Made by a program: the position numbers and the translations under genes
Origin: Calothrix membranacea FACHB-236
GTDB taxonomy: Bacteria > Cyanobacteriota > Cyanobacteriia > Cyanobacteriales > Nostocaceae
Length of the DNA stretch: 64,000 bases
Direction: 5' to 3'
NCBI RefSeq assembly: GCF_014696315.1
Contig: NZ_JACJPX010000008.1
Location: 1 to 64,000, forward strand
Shown: positions 8,513 to 18,314 of the stretch, one piece after another
Layout of the letters: every line of letters starts with the position of its first letter
How positions within the stretch are numbered: position 1 is the first letter of the stretch
The notes under the pieces: model-generated
Database searches by the model: none
Told to the model about the DNA's origin: nothing
The model's input: only the letters and a program-made list of their open reading frames with translations

Positions 8513-10240
8513 CTAATATTTTCTTTCCTGCGGCTGAAACATGTTAATCGCGACAGGGCGATATTGAATATCAATCCCGGCTGGTGAATAATAAGCCATT
8601 GTGTGTTGGAGGAATTTCTCATCATCTCTATTGGCATAATCTTCACGGAAATGTGCGCCACGACTTTCTTGACGATTTAATGCAGAGGCGAGAATTGTTT
8701 GCCCTACTACCATTAAACTGCGTAATTCTAGGGCTTCCACAATTTCTGTATTCCAGGAATTACCTTTATCATCTAAATATATCTGTGGATATTGTTGTTC
8801 TAATTCTGCTAATTTCTCTAAACCTTGACTCATTAATTCTTCAGTACGGAAAACGCCGCAGTACTGAGTCATGGTATCTTGGAAAGCTTGGCGAACTTCG
8901 TTAATGCGGTATTTTCCAGGCTGTTCTAGTAAAGCTTGAATTTCTTGCTGCGCTTCTTTGATGTAACGTTGCTCATCTACTATGGGTAATTTGCGATTTT
9001 GCACAAAATTGGCGATCGCAGATCCGGTTCGTTTACCATAAACTACGCACTCTAACAGCGAATTACTACCCAAGCGATTCGCACCGTGGACAGAAACGCA
9101 AGCTGTTTCACCAGCCGCAAAGAAGCCATCCACAAAATTTTCACCGCTACTGCGGACTCGACCATCAACATTTACAGGGATACCACCCATACAATAATGA
9201 ATGGTTGGACGTACAGGCATGGGCTGAGTCACAGCATCCACACCAACTAAGCGATAGGCTTCTTCCCAGCAGAAGGGAACGCGACTCATGATTTTTTCTT
9301 TACCCATGTGGCGCAAATCCAGATAAACAAATGGCCCGCCTGCACTGCCATCATGATGGATACCACGCCCAGCCCTTATTTCGTATGCGATCGCCCTTGA
9401 GGTAATATCACGAGGAGCCAGTTCCATACGGCTAGGTGCATAGTTTGCCATAAAGCGATCGCCTTCGGAGTTAATCAGATATGCGCCTTCACCCCTGACT
9501 GCTTCAGAAATCAGTACACCCACCGGATATAAGCCAGTCGGATGGAATTGCACAAATTCCATATCTTCTAAAGGTAAACCTGCGATCGCCGTCATTGCTA
9601 AACCGTCACCAGTGGAGGCGTAATCATTAGATGTGGTGTTATAAACGCGACCATATCCCCCTGTGGCAAACATCACAGCTTTAGCTCGCAGCACCTCTAT
9701 ATGCCCATCCAACAGGCGGTACATTACTACACCTTTAGCTTGTCCCTCCTCCAGAATCAGCTTCATCACGTACCATTCTTGGTAAACTTGTACACCATTA
9801 CGGCGTAAGTTATTGACCAATTCATGCAAAATCGCGTGACCAGTTTTATCTGCAGCGTAGCAAGTCCGGTTGTGGGAATGTCCACCAAACGCCCTTTGAG
9901 CAATGCGTCCATCCGGTAAGCGCGAGAACAGAACACCCATGTGTTCCAAGTCAATCACCACATCCGGCGCTTCTTGAGCGAGGATTGCTACCGCATCTTG
10001 ATCTGCTAAGTAATCAGAACCCTTAACAGTATCAAAGGCGTGAGCTTCCCAACTATCTTCAGTATCAACATTTTTTAGTGATGCAGCCATCCCACCTTGC
10101 GCTGCAACCGAATGCGAGCGAATTGGGTGAGTTTTCGCAACCACAGCAATATTTAAACTAGGGTTAATGCGGGCAATTTCCACCGCCGCACGGCATCCTG
10201 CCAAGCCGCCCCCAACAATAATTACATCATGTTCTAGCAT
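8513..10240 (-). CDS. sdhA: Succinate dehydrogenase/fumarate reductase flavoprotein subunit
   Basis: A 575-residue protein. FAD Rossmann motif at residues 6-16 ([10 protein letters not shown]); [14 protein letters not shown] near residue 43 contains the His that carries covalent FAD in this family; [11 protein letters not shown] and the catalytic [13 protein letters not shown] segment near residue 390 are intact. It oxidises succinate to fumarate at the membrane face and feeds quinone or the iron-sulfur subunit. As is common in cyanobacteria, the iron-sulfur and anchor subunits are not adjacent. The ATG start fits the family N-terminus exactly. A repeat element abuts its stop codon. Confidence 0.93.
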   Translation of the reverse strand: MLEHDVIIVGGGLAGCRAAVEIARINPSLNIAVVAKTHPIRSHSVAAQGGMAASLKNVDTEDSWEAHAFDTVKGSDYLADQDAVAILAQEAPDVVIDLEHMGVLFSRLPDGRIAQRAFGGHSHNRTCYAADKTGHAILHELVNNLRRNGVQVYQEWYVMKLILEEGQAKGVVMYRLLDGHIEVLRAKAVMFATGGYGRVYNTTSNDYASTGDGLAMTAIAGLPLEDMEFVQFHPTGLYPVGVLISEAVRGEGAYLINSEGDRFMANYAPSRMELAPRDITSRAIAYEIRAGRGIHHDGSAGGPFVYLDLRHMGKEKIMSRVPFCWEEAYRLVGVDAVTQPMPVRPTIHYCMGGIPVNVDGRVRSSGENFVDGFFAAGETACVSVHGANRLGSNSLLECVVYGKRTGSAIANFVQNRKLPIVDEQRYIKEAQQEIQALLEQPGKYRINEVRQAFQDTMTQYCGVFRTEELMSQGLEKLAELEQQYPQIYLDDKGNSWNTEIVEALELRSLMVVGQTILASALNRQESRGAHFREDYANRDDEKFLQHTMAYYSPAGIDIQYRPVAINMFQPQERKY

Positions 10241-10727
10241 AATTAATCTTGATTAGCCCCGATTGCAATAGAAATTACGTAAGTGTCATATTTTTTTCGC
10301 AAAGGTTGTCAATAGTCAATAACTGTTGGACTCTTGACCCTCATAGTTCAATTGCTGAGTATTTGCGTAGCAGTTTGTCGCAGACATCGCGCCTCTACAA
10401 AAAAATTCCCTGCCTAGTGACAGGGATATGATAGCGATTTTGAATGCTCATTTGAGACTTTTGCTCAAAAAAGGATAAAAGGTGAAGAAGTGATACGTAC
10501 CGTTAGTTGACAAAGATGAGGTAGTACGCTTTTAGTTTTTGCTGAAGAGGCGCAACTACCGTGGATTTTCTTTGTTCATACCCATCTCTTTATTGATAGG
10601 TTAATTTCATCTTTCATGCTTCATCCTTCATCTTTGATCGTTCAGTTAAAGATTAGGCGAGTTTTCATTTATTTAGATTAAACTTACCCGCTTCTATCCC
10701 AAGATATAAATTTCCCAAAAAATCAGT
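10241..10727. other. Intergenic stretch
   Basis: 487 bases between sdhA and a small membrane-protein gene, both leftward. Apart from the terminator at 10399-10426 I see only A+T-rich sequence. The upstream region of sdhA contains no operator I can name. Confidence 0.4.
10399..10426 (-). terminator. Probable Rho-independent terminator, leftward
   Basis: On the minus strand a TCCCTG/CAGGGA stem with an 8-base loop is followed by a seven-T run (plus-strand A run at 10399-10405). It lies about 300 bases past the stop of the leftward small membrane-protein gene and before sdhA, so it would separate these two units. Confidence 0.55.
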
Positions 10728-11048
10728 TCAGCTAGTTGCTTGTACAGGTTTTTGCTGGGAAACATTTCCTGGAATCGGTTCAGTTTTTGTTCCTGGTTCT
10801 ACAGCAGTTAATTCAATATGATTTAACAATGTAGTTACAAATGCAAATAACAAGAAAGGCAGCGATAGCAGGACTACCAGACCAACAGTAGCTAAGGCAT
10901 AAACTGGTCTTCTGGCACCCATTAGTGCTAAAGCTGATGCCAAACTTATAGTAATTGTAATTAACCAAACGATGATTTGACCGTAGATATCCCCAAAGGT
11001 CAAGGTGCAGACAAACCGATAGTTTTGAATATTATTCATGTTCATCAT
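10728..11048 (-). CDS. Small two-pass membrane protein, unknown function
   Basis: 106 residues. Two strong hydrophobic helices (about 27-45, IIVWLITITISLASALAL, and 50-75, YALATVGLVVLLSLPFLLFAFV) are joined by a short ARRP turn, followed by a soluble Pro/Gln-rich tail. I do not recognise the family. The N-terminus reads MMNMNNIQNY, so the true start could be any of the three Met codons. It is flanked by long non-coding stretches and appears monocistronic. Confidence 0.6.
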   Translation of the reverse strand: MMNMNNIQNYRFVCTLTFGDIYGQIIVWLITITISLASALALMGARRPVYALATVGLVVLLSLPFLLFAFVTTLLNHIELTAVEPGTKTEPIPGNVSQQKPVQATS

Positions 11049-11434
11049 ATCCGCCTCAAGTCTCTCCTATAGGTTCTACCTTAGAGCCAGGTTTGACGAG
11101 ACGGCAATTTCTCAATATTTTTCCAAGGTTTGTAACCTTACTTTACACTTAATTTGTTTTGTAAGGACAAATAATCATTATTTTAATTCTTTAGGAGGAT
11201 AGTTTTTGATGGTTAAAGATATAGCGATCGCACTAACAAATTAGACAAACAGATGAAGGTTAGGGAACAGGGAATAATGGCAAAATCCCACCTATACAAC
11301 TTTTCTGAGCAACGATACAGTACGTTGCTCAAAAATTAATAATTAATTAATAATTTTGCAATTGAGGAAGAATATTATTGACACATGATTACAAAGATTT
11401 TCTTCCTATTCCCTGCCTCTACAAATAAATTACA
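11049..11434. other. Intergenic stretch with a perfect 8-bp hairpin
   Basis: A+T-rich gap. At 11307-11330 there is a perfect GAGCAACG...CGTTGCTC stem with an 8-base loop, flanked by T- and A-runs. A strong AGGAGG site at 11193-11198 precedes an 11-codon ORF only (11209-11244), possibly a gene remnant. Confidence 0.4.
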
Positions 11435-11557
11435 TAAGTAACTCGGTGGAAATAAACCAAACCATGTTAGGAACTTAAATAGGCTTGAAATCCTTACCAA
11501 TGACAAATGACAAATGACAGCCTCAGCCAGTTATCTTTAATTTCGCCAACCTACTTA
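11435..11557. mobile_element. MITE-like element, family 1, copy B
   Basis: A 123-base copy in the same orientation as copy A. Left end taagtaactcggtggaaat; right end gccaacctactta preceded by the cctcagccagttatcttt core. It ends 8 bases beyond the stop codon of the WD40 gene, the same placement as copy A beside sdhA. Confidence 0.7.
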
Positions 11558-11565
11558 ATCTCTGC

Positions 11566-13359
11566 TTAACTTCGTTGCCAAATTTTAATCGTCTTATCCA
11601 AACTCCCACTCACCAGCATTTCCCCAGAAGCTGTGAACGATACTGCTGTGACTGTATCAGTATGCCCTGTAAAAGTGCCTAGGAGTTCCCCCGTTGCTAA
11701 ATGCCATAGCTTGATAGTTTTATCTGCACTCCCACTAGCAATAATTTGCTCATCCGGACTCAAGGTGATTGTGCAGACTTCATCTCTATGCCCTTTGAGG
11801 GTATGAATTAATTCTCCAGTTTCCAAGTGCCAAATTTTAATTGTCTGATCCCGGCTACCACTAACGAGCAGCTTACCATCGGCACTAATAGCTAGGGAAC
11901 GCACAATATGAGAATGGCCCATGAGGTTGTAGAGTGGTGGCACATCCTGTAAATTGCTTACCCCAGCTAAATGGGAGGTACACCAAACTTTGATTTTGCG
12001 ATAGCTACCTGTAACAAGAATTTGCCCATCTTGGCTGAGGGCGAGAGAATGCGCTGCGGTATCATCTAATGAAAGAGCGATCGCTACTTGCCGCTTCATC
12101 AAATCCCAAAATAGGATTTTTCTGTCATCGCCACCAGTAGCTAGCATTCTGCCATCTGGGGTAAAAGCTACGCATCTAACTACACCATTATGTTTGTGCA
12201 GGATATCAATTAAATCTAATGCACCGACGTGCCAAATCTTGATTGTGGAATCTGCACCAACGCTGGCTAAAGTCTGTCCATCAGAACTAAAAGCTAAGGA
12301 ATTAACTTCATCGACTAATCCAGATACCACCCAAGGCGCTTCTGACAATGTCTCGATTAGTTCACCTCTAGTTAAATCCCAGAGTTTTGTTTCGCCTCGG
12401 CTACCACTGGCTAATATGGGGGGTTTTCTGTTAAGGTCACAGCTATTGATGTTGGCTGTGGGGATTCTCGCAGAATAAGCCAGGCAATTAATTCCTCTCG
12501 TGTGCCCTTGCAAGGTCTGCCAATATTCCCAGTCACCTACGATACTCTTGAGGGGATGCTCAGATGGGACTGTTTCAATTTTAGGTGCGATCGCTTTTTC
12601 TTTGACCACTAGGGCTACATCTTTTTTGCCTACTAGTGATTCTAAATACCAACTTAATCCACCTGCATACAACAAGTCACTGGGTGTAATGAAGATTTTT
12701 GGTTCATGACATTTCACCTGTTCTGTAGGTAAAAACCCAGTAATTACTACTTGTTTTTCGTCGCCTAATTTACTACTTTGTGGATACAACAAGCAAAGAA
12801 AAATCAATACATGATGCTTTTTTATCTCCTCTTGAGTAACTGACCACTTAATTTTATTTTTCTTAATCCCATTAAAACTCTCTCCATCGGCTGCATAAAC
12901 TTGAATAGTCAATTTTTGGTTAGCTGTGAGTAAATAAGAGAATTTACTCTCACCACGTAAATTGCCCTCATCATCTAAAACCATGTGGTTAATAGTGTCT
13001 TGCGACACTTTTTTTACCAACTTACCAAGGCGTTCCGCCATTACCTGCTCAACAATTTGCTCCCGCAAAATATAATCCTGTGCCTGCTGTTGAAAGTGTT
13101 GCGGAAAAGGGATTGTCCAATCAGGCGGTTCTGGATATTCAGGTGGTGTTGGCGGTGGATTTTTAGCAAGAATTTCTGCTTGTTGGCAAGACAATTCTTG
13201 CATTTTTGCCAATGGCTCACCCCAAAATGTCATAATTTCACTATGACAATTTTTAACATGACTTTTCAGTATAGATAAGTCATTTATTTTCAGTTTTTTG
13301 ACGCGGTTTAGAAAGTCAGCTTGTTGAGCTTTTAGTAAGCTAATCCAATCCATCTGCAT
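11566..13359 (-). CDS. WD40 repeat protein with an uncharacterised N-terminal region
   Basis: 597 residues. The C-terminal half (about 280-597) is a WD40 propeller: six clear repeats end in IKIWHV, ILFWDL, IKVWCT, IKIWHL, IKLWHL and IKIWQ, and a degenerate first repeat (LQGHTRGINCLAYS ... TKLWDL) makes a plausible seven-blade ring. The first 270 residues are helical and charged, with a Pro-rich NPPPTPPEYPEPPDW stretch; I see no kinase, caspase or NB-ARC domain, although these often precede WD40 repeats in cyanobacteria. The protein is cytosolic and probably a scaffold. It is monocistronic, with a repeat element directly after the stop. Confidence 0.85.
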   Translation of the reverse strand: MQMDWISLLKAQQADFLNRVKKLKINDLSILKSHVKNCHSEIMTFWGEPLAKMQELSCQQAEILAKNPPPTPPEYPEPPDWTIPFPQHFQQQAQDYILREQIVEQVMAERLGKLVKKVSQDTINHMVLDDEGNLRGESKFSYLLTANQKLTIQVYAADGESFNGIKKNKIKWSVTQEEIKKHHVLIFLCLLYPQSSKLGDEKQVVITGFLPTEQVKCHEPKIFITPSDLLYAGGLSWYLESLVGKKDVALVVKEKAIAPKIETVPSEHPLKSIVGDWEYWQTLQGHTRGINCLAYSARIPTANINSCDLNRKPPILASGSRGETKLWDLTRGELIETLSEAPWVVSGLVDEVNSLAFSSDGQTLASVGADSTIKIWHVGALDLIDILHKHNGVVRCVAFTPDGRMLATGGDDRKILFWDLMKRQVAIALSLDDTAAHSLALSQDGQILVTGSYRKIKVWCTSHLAGVSNLQDVPPLYNLMGHSHIVRSLAISADGKLLVSGSRDQTIKIWHLETGELIHTLKGHRDEVCTITLSPDEQIIASGSADKTIKLWHLATGELLGTFTGHTDTVTAVSFTASGEMLVSGSLDKTIKIWQRS

Positions 13360-13751
13360 GAGAGCGGCACATTACTGCATACCTACGGTAAGCTATACCA
13401 ATCCAATTACTCAAGTTTATAATCTCTATTGATTAAAATTCAGTAATTATATCGGTTTCATAGAACACAAGCATCAGCATGAGTTCACGGTAAAGATGCA
13501 CCTAAATAGCACCCAAACATACCATTAACTGATATGGCTGAGGTATAGAGAGTTAACTGATGTCACATTATTCTAACTACAATGGAGAATAACATACTGT
13601 TTCGATGGAAACAGTTCTTAAATGAAAAAATGGTGTGATTAGCAGCGGACACCAAGAGTAGCAGCAATGTTAAATTATAAAATAGCCATGTCAAGATGTT
13701 CTGATTTTACTGACTCTGGAAATACTTAAGAGTATAAATTATCAATATTGG
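13360..13751. other. Intergenic stretch, nothing recognised
   Basis: 392 A+T-rich bases between two leftward genes. I see no hairpin terminator, tandem repeat or short ORF with a ribosome binding site. Confidence 0.35.
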
Positions 13752-14129
13752 CTAATTTTCGGATTGATTTTGTGGTAGTACATTTTTATTATTGTTATTT
13801 GCCTCTAAACTTTGAATTTTCATATGCAAATCAAAATCGTTATGGCTCACAATAGTTTCTAAAGTAGCTATTCTTGCTTCTAAAAGCTCTATCTGCTGTT
13901 GTTGCAGATAACCATTTTTAGATTTTTTATGATCAGAACGCCATATTGCAACTGTACCAGCTGCTGCACCACCAATAGCTGCTAAGGGCAGAATCGCACC
14001 ACTTCTGGTAACAGCTGAAAGCGGAATGCAAATTGCTAGGATTCCCACTGTCAGTCCCCAGATTTTAGAAGTAGCAGCTACTCTGATATCCGAGGATTGC
14101 TCTAGGCTGTCTTTAGATTTTTTAGCCAT
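13752..14129 (-). CDS. Small membrane protein with coiled-coil tail, unknown function
   Basis: 125 residues. A charged N-terminus (MAKKSKDSLEQSS) is followed by two hydrophobic segments (about 25-42, IWGLTVGILAICIPLSA, and 46-62, AILPLAAIGGAAAGTVAI). A heptad-like helix follows (QQQIELLEARIATLETIV, about 76-93) and then an Asn-rich end (NNNNKN). The layout suggests a membrane-anchored protein that oligomerises in the cytoplasm. Family not recognised; isolated between long gaps. Confidence 0.6.
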   Translation of the reverse strand: MAKKSKDSLEQSSDIRVAATSKIWGLTVGILAICIPLSAVTRSGAILPLAAIGGAAAGTVAIWRSDHKKSKNGYLQQQQIELLEARIATLETIVSHNDFDLHMKIQSLEANNNNKNVLPQNQSEN

Positions 14130-14824
14130 AAGTTTTTCCTAGATGAGTCCTTGTCTAGATTCGCACGATCGCTAAAAAAAATACTTCCTACGTTAGGGTT
14201 AAGTATAATTACTCCATAGGGCGATCGCGTCTGCTTCTTTTGAAGTAGCTTCAGATGAGCCGACACCACAAAATCTCTACATTAGGGTAGATGCGAATTT
14301 TTTTATTCGTTATTCTCCTAGCACTCAAACTCTGATTCTCATCTTTCTCCGTAAGCTAAATCAAATACTTTGTGATAATATGATTGCTGATATTCAGCAA
14401 TTATACTGTAAGCATTATCAATTTTTCAAGTCAATTACCTTTTGACTATAAGTTTTTATTTGTTTGCTTCTTCCGTAATTTAAACAAAAATCCGCAAATA
14501 TACCATACATAATCTGAGGTATTTGAATTTATTCTGAGGAGTGAATACATAAAAAAATCGATAAATTTGACTCTAAGACGAAAATTTTTCATCTTCTAGT
14601 GATTTGTGGCTAAATTTAAAATTACTGCTGCAATACTGGCACTCAATAATTGGAGATATGTGGATGAATAGCTGAATCCAGAAATCAAGCCCAGTCTATC
14701 CTTTTATAAATACCGAGAAAATTGATTTAGTAGCTCATCCAGGAAATATAAGCTCAAAGTTAGCACTTATTGGAGTTTTATTTTTCCCAAGAAGACCAAA
14801 GATATGACAATGTGAGGAAAAGAC
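14130..14824. other. Long divergent intergenic region
   Basis: 695 A+T-rich bases between divergently transcribed genes. I see a gtatgg-poor tract with one gcgatcgc site (14221) and no coding potential, tandem repeat or clear operator. Promoters for both neighbours must lie here, but no convincing -35/-10 pair stands out. Confidence 0.35.
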
Positions 14825-17485
14825 ATGCCAGAACATGAACGGGAAAAAATACGTCACCTTTTGGTTGTCAAAGACTTACAAGGGCAACGCACTATCCCTC
14901 TTCAAGACGCTACTTATTCTCTGGGACGAGATTCTAGAAACGCTATTGTCCTGCGTTCGCGCTCAGTATCCCGGCAACACGCCATTTTATTAAGAGTAAC
15001 GATTCCCGAAACCGATCAATATGGCTTTCGGATTATTGATGGCGATTTTAAAGGTAAAAAAAGTACTAATGGTGTATTTGTAAATGGTACCAAATGCTTC
15101 TCCCATAATCTGCAAAATGGAGATGTAATTGCATTTGGGAATAACCAAGTTCATGCAAAATATTATGCTATTTCTAATATTTCCGAAAAAGCTTTTTCGG
15201 AATCTATTACAGTAGAAGATATATCTAGCTTTTTATCCGAACAAGCCAATCCAGTTAATCCTTTTGAAACTTTAATTTCGCCGGATTCTACTTTTGAGGG
15301 AGCTAGCGAAACTGTACTGGCCCGACTAGCATCTTTTCCCGAACTTATTCCCAATCCTATTATTGAAATGGATATAGAGGGAAATGTAATTTATCTGAAT
15401 CCGGCTGCATCTCTCAAGTTTCCTAAACTGCGAGAATTTGGGGAGAAACATCCAGTATTGTCAGGATTGCTGAATGCGATTCACAATCGAGATGGCAATT
15501 CTGAAAATTCTTTCGTGCGCGAGGTAGAAGTTGGCACAGAAATTTTTGAACAATCTATTCATTACCTTCCCGAAAGTGATTTAATTAGAACCTTTATCGT
15601 TAGGGATATTACAGAGCAAAAGCAAGCCGCAGCAGAATTACGCCAGCGAGACAGGCTACTACAAGCAGTTGCTGAATCGGCTAATTATTTGCTGGTGGAA
15701 ATGAACTACCAGGCTGGGATTGAGAAAGCTCTGACTATGATGGGTGAAGCGGCTCAAGTAGACCGTGCTTATTTCTTTAGGAACCATATTGACCCAATTA
15801 CAGGGGAGTTAGCAGTCAGCCTCAAGTTTGAATGGACAGATTCCCACATAGAGCCATCACTACTACATTGGCAGAATCAATCCTATAAATCTTCTGGGCT
15901 AGCTCGTTGGTACAGTACACTCTCAAGTGGTGAGTCGATTATGGGACTCACTCAGGAATTTCCCATTGATGAACAAAAAATCCTGGCTCGCGATGGTATT
16001 CAATCTCTCTTCCTAGTGCCTCTGCGTCTGGAGGAAAAGTTTTGGGGTTACGTAGGCTTGGCAGACTGTTCAAGAGAGCGCCGCTGGTCAAGGCATGAAG
16101 AGTCCACTCTGTTAACAATGGCAGCTAGTATTAATGCAGCTTGGCAGCGTCAGCAAGTCGAAGAAAAGATTCGCTTCCAGGCGCTGCATGATTTGCTGAC
16201 AGGATTACCTAACCGCCTGTTGTTTAACGAATTACTTGATAAAGCTTTACCTAATGCAACTCGCTCTCATGACAGTCTAGCTGTTATGTTCTTAGATCTA
16301 GACCGTTTCAAAGTCATCAATGATACTTTAGGCCATACATTGGGAGATACTCTATTAAAATCTGTAGCTCAAAGATTGAAAGATTGTCTCAGAGCAGGAG
16401 ATACCATTGCCCGTTGGGGGGGAGATGAATTTACAATTTTACTACCCCAAGTAAATTATCTTGAAGAAGTAACACAAGTATCTCAGAGAATTCTACAAGC
16501 CTTAGAAAATTGCTTTGAAATTGAGGGACACGAACTTTATGTAAGTGCTAGTCTTGGTATCGCCTTGCTTAATGAAGATAGTCCCGATCCTGAAACCCTC
16601 ATACAGCATGCGGATGCAGCTTTATATTACGCCAAAGATGCGGGGAGAAATAATTACCAATTTTACACCACAGCCCTATGTACCAAAACACCTGAACTCC
16701 TGACTTTAGAGAAGAGTTTGCGTTTTGCTCTAGAACGGGAAGAATTTATGGTGTACTATCAGCCTCGAGTCAATATTCTCACCGGACAAATTTCTGGTAT
16801 GGAAGCTCTTTTACGCTGGCAACATCCAGAAATGGGACTAGTATCGCCTAGTGTATTTATTCCCCTAGCCGAAGAAAGTGGATTGATTGTCCCCATTGGA
16901 GAATGGGTACTACGGACAGCTTGTAAGCAAAATAAAGCTTGGCAAGAAGCTGGATTTCCTCCCCTGACAGTGGCTGTTAATCTCTCCCTAAAACAGTTTC
17001 GTCAACCAAATCTGGTGGAAATTTTAAATAGCATTTTAAAAGAGACAGGTCTTGAACCTAGATTTTTAGAGTTAGAAATTACAGAATCAATTGCAATTGA
17101 AGATTTAGAATTTACCAGAAATGTATTAGATTTACTCCAAGAGATGGGTGTTTATCTATCTATTGATGATTTTGGAACAGGTCATTCTTCTCTTTCTCGA
17201 CTGCAACTTTTACCACTCCATCATTTAAAAATTGATAAATCTTTTATCCAAGAATTAACAAGAGATAGTAAAGTAGCTCATATTATCAAAGCGATAGTGG
17301 TATTAGGTCAGAATCTGGGGTTACGGCTAACAGCTGAAGGCGTAGAAAAAGCTGAGGAATTAGAATTTTTGAAATCTATAAATTGTGAAGATGTACAAGG
17401 GTACCTTTTCTACCGTCCGGTTGCTGCTGATAAAGCTACAGAAATACTTATAAAAGAGCAAAACAAGCATAACGAGGCTAAGTAG
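14825..17485 (+). CDS. FHA-PAS-GAF-GGDEF-EAL cyclic-di-GMP protein
   Basis: 886 residues, no membrane segment. FHA domain (about 10-115) with SLGRDSRNAIVL and SRSVSRQHAIL phosphothreonine-binding loops; PAS (about 170-265); GAF (about 280-440); GGDEF (about 445-610) with intact RWGGDEF; EAL (about 625-880) with intact MEALLRWQHPE and DDFGTGHSSL. Both catalytic motifs are intact, so it could make or degrade c-di-GMP, or switch. The FHA domain suggests gating by Ser/Thr kinase phosphorylation. ATG with AGGAAA upstream. An inverted repeat follows at 17513. Cell-surface polysaccharide control is the usual role of c-di-GMP, which fits the cluster 15 kb downstream, but that link is inference. Confidence 0.92.
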   Translation: MPEHEREKIRHLLVVKDLQGQRTIPLQDATYSLGRDSRNAIVLRSRSVSRQHAILLRVTIPETDQYGFRIIDGDFKGKKSTNGVFVNGTKCFSHNLQNGDVIAFGNNQVHAKYYAISNISEKAFSESITVEDISSFLSEQANPVNPFETLISPDSTFEGASETVLARLASFPELIPNPIIEMDIEGNVIYLNPAASLKFPKLREFGEKHPVLSGLLNAIHNRDGNSENSFVREVEVGTEIFEQSIHYLPESDLIRTFIVRDITEQKQAAAELRQRDRLLQAVAESANYLLVEMNYQAGIEKALTMMGEAAQVDRAYFFRNHIDPITGELAVSLKFEWTDSHIEPSLLHWQNQSYKSSGLARWYSTLSSGESIMGLTQEFPIDEQKILARDGIQSLFLVPLRLEEKFWGYVGLADCSRERRWSRHEESTLLTMAASINAAWQRQQVEEKIRFQALHDLLTGLPNRLLFNELLDKALPNATRSHDSLAVMFLDLDRFKVINDTLGHTLGDTLLKSVAQRLKDCLRAGDTIARWGGDEFTILLPQVNYLEEVTQVSQRILQALENCFEIEGHELYVSASLGIALLNEDSPDPETLIQHADAALYYAKDAGRNNYQFYTTALCTKTPELLTLEKSLRFALEREEFMVYYQPRVNILTGQISGMEALLRWQHPEMGLVSPSVFIPLAEESGLIVPIGEWVLRTACKQNKAWQEAGFPPLTVAVNLSLKQFRQPNLVEILNSILKETGLEPRFLELEITESIAIEDLEFTRNVLDLLQEMGVYLSIDDFGTGHSSLSRLQLLPLHHLKIDKSFIQELTRDSKVAHIIKAIVVLGQNLGLRLTAEGVEKAEELEFLKSINCEDVQGYLFYRPVAADKATEILIKEQNKHNEAK

Positions 17486-17512
17486 GATTCAAAATATTAC
17501 TAGAAATATTAT

Positions 17513-17546
17513 ATTATCCTCATGAGGCGCTACTCATGAGGATAAT
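17513..17546 (+). promoter_or_regulatory. Perfect 14-bp inverted repeat abutting a start codon
   Basis: ATTATCCTCATGAG, loop GCGCTA, CTCATGAGGATAAT, then TTT and the ATG at 17550. It could terminate the GGDEF-EAL transcript (short T run only) or hide the start region of the next gene. There is no separate ribosome binding site between hairpin and ATG; the GAGGAT within the right arm is the only candidate. Confidence 0.65.
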
Positions 17547-17549
17547 TTT

Positions 17550-18239
17550 ATGGCGATGGTTTTAGATAAAGTTGTTCCGTTTGGGAGGTCAATGGATGAA
17601 TATATAAAAATGTTTAATTTGACGCACACAGATTTAAATAAAAAAATTATTGGTATTGGCGATGGCCCAGCAAGTTTTAATGCTGAAATGAATCATCAAG
17701 GTAAAACTGTAGTTTCAGTTGATCCCCTATACCAATTCTCTTCTCAGGAGATATTGGCTAGATTCAATGAAGTAGTTGAGCAAATTATTGACCAAGTGAA
17801 AGCTACGCCTAATGATTGGGTATGGAGCTATCATAAATCACCAGATGACTTGCGTGATCATCGCGTAAAAGTTATGGAAAAATTTATTGCTGACTACGAA
17901 ATTGGCAAAAATCATCACAGATATATAGTTGGAGAATTGCCAGAATTAAGCTACCAAAACCAAGAATTTGCTCTAGCTCTTTGTTCACATTTTTTATTTT
18001 TATATTCTGACCATTTTGATTATGATTTTCATCTCAACTCTGTAGCTGAAATGCTGCGTATTGCTCAAGAAATCAGAATCTTTCCCTTGCTGACTTTAAT
18101 GTTAAAACCTTCACCATATTTAGACGGGGTAGTAAATCATTACATCTCGCAAGGTTATAGTGTAGAGATTGAAAAAGTTGGCTATGAACTACAGCGTGGT
18201 GGCAATATGATGTTAAAGATTAGCAGGAAAGATAATTGA
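17550..18239 (+). CDS. SAM-dependent methyltransferase-like protein
   Basis: 229 residues, cytosolic. Motif-I-like IIGIGDGPASFNAEM (about 36-50) followed by an acidic strand end VVSVDPLYQFS fits the class I SAM-binding fold. LALCSHFLFLYSD (about 140-152) looks like motif IV. No substrate can be read from the sequence. Such proteins are common and unnamed in cyanobacteria. The ATG at 17550 sits 3 bases after a perfect hairpin; a second ATG two codons later may be used instead. Confidence 0.7.
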   Translation: MAMVLDKVVPFGRSMDEYIKMFNLTHTDLNKKIIGIGDGPASFNAEMNHQGKTVVSVDPLYQFSSQEILARFNEVVEQIIDQVKATPNDWVWSYHKSPDDLRDHRVKVMEKFIADYEIGKNHHRYIVGELPELSYQNQEFALALCSHFLFLYSDHFDYDFHLNSVAEMLRIAQEIRIFPLLTLMLKPSPYLDGVVNHYISQGYSVEIEKVGYELQRGGNMMLKISRKDN

Positions 18240-18314
18240 GTTTGGGGTTTGTCAAGGGTCACAGAGACGTGATTAATCGCGTCTGTACAAGACTCAAGAT
18301 ATCCTATTGCCAAT

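Noticed and set aside
11209-11244. 11-codon frame behind a strong AGGAGG site
   Set aside because: Too short to call; possibly a gene remnant or chance.
18255-18292. AGACGTGATTAATCGCGTCT inverted repeat between convergent genes
   Set aside because: It has effectively no loop and no T run; too weak to call a terminator.
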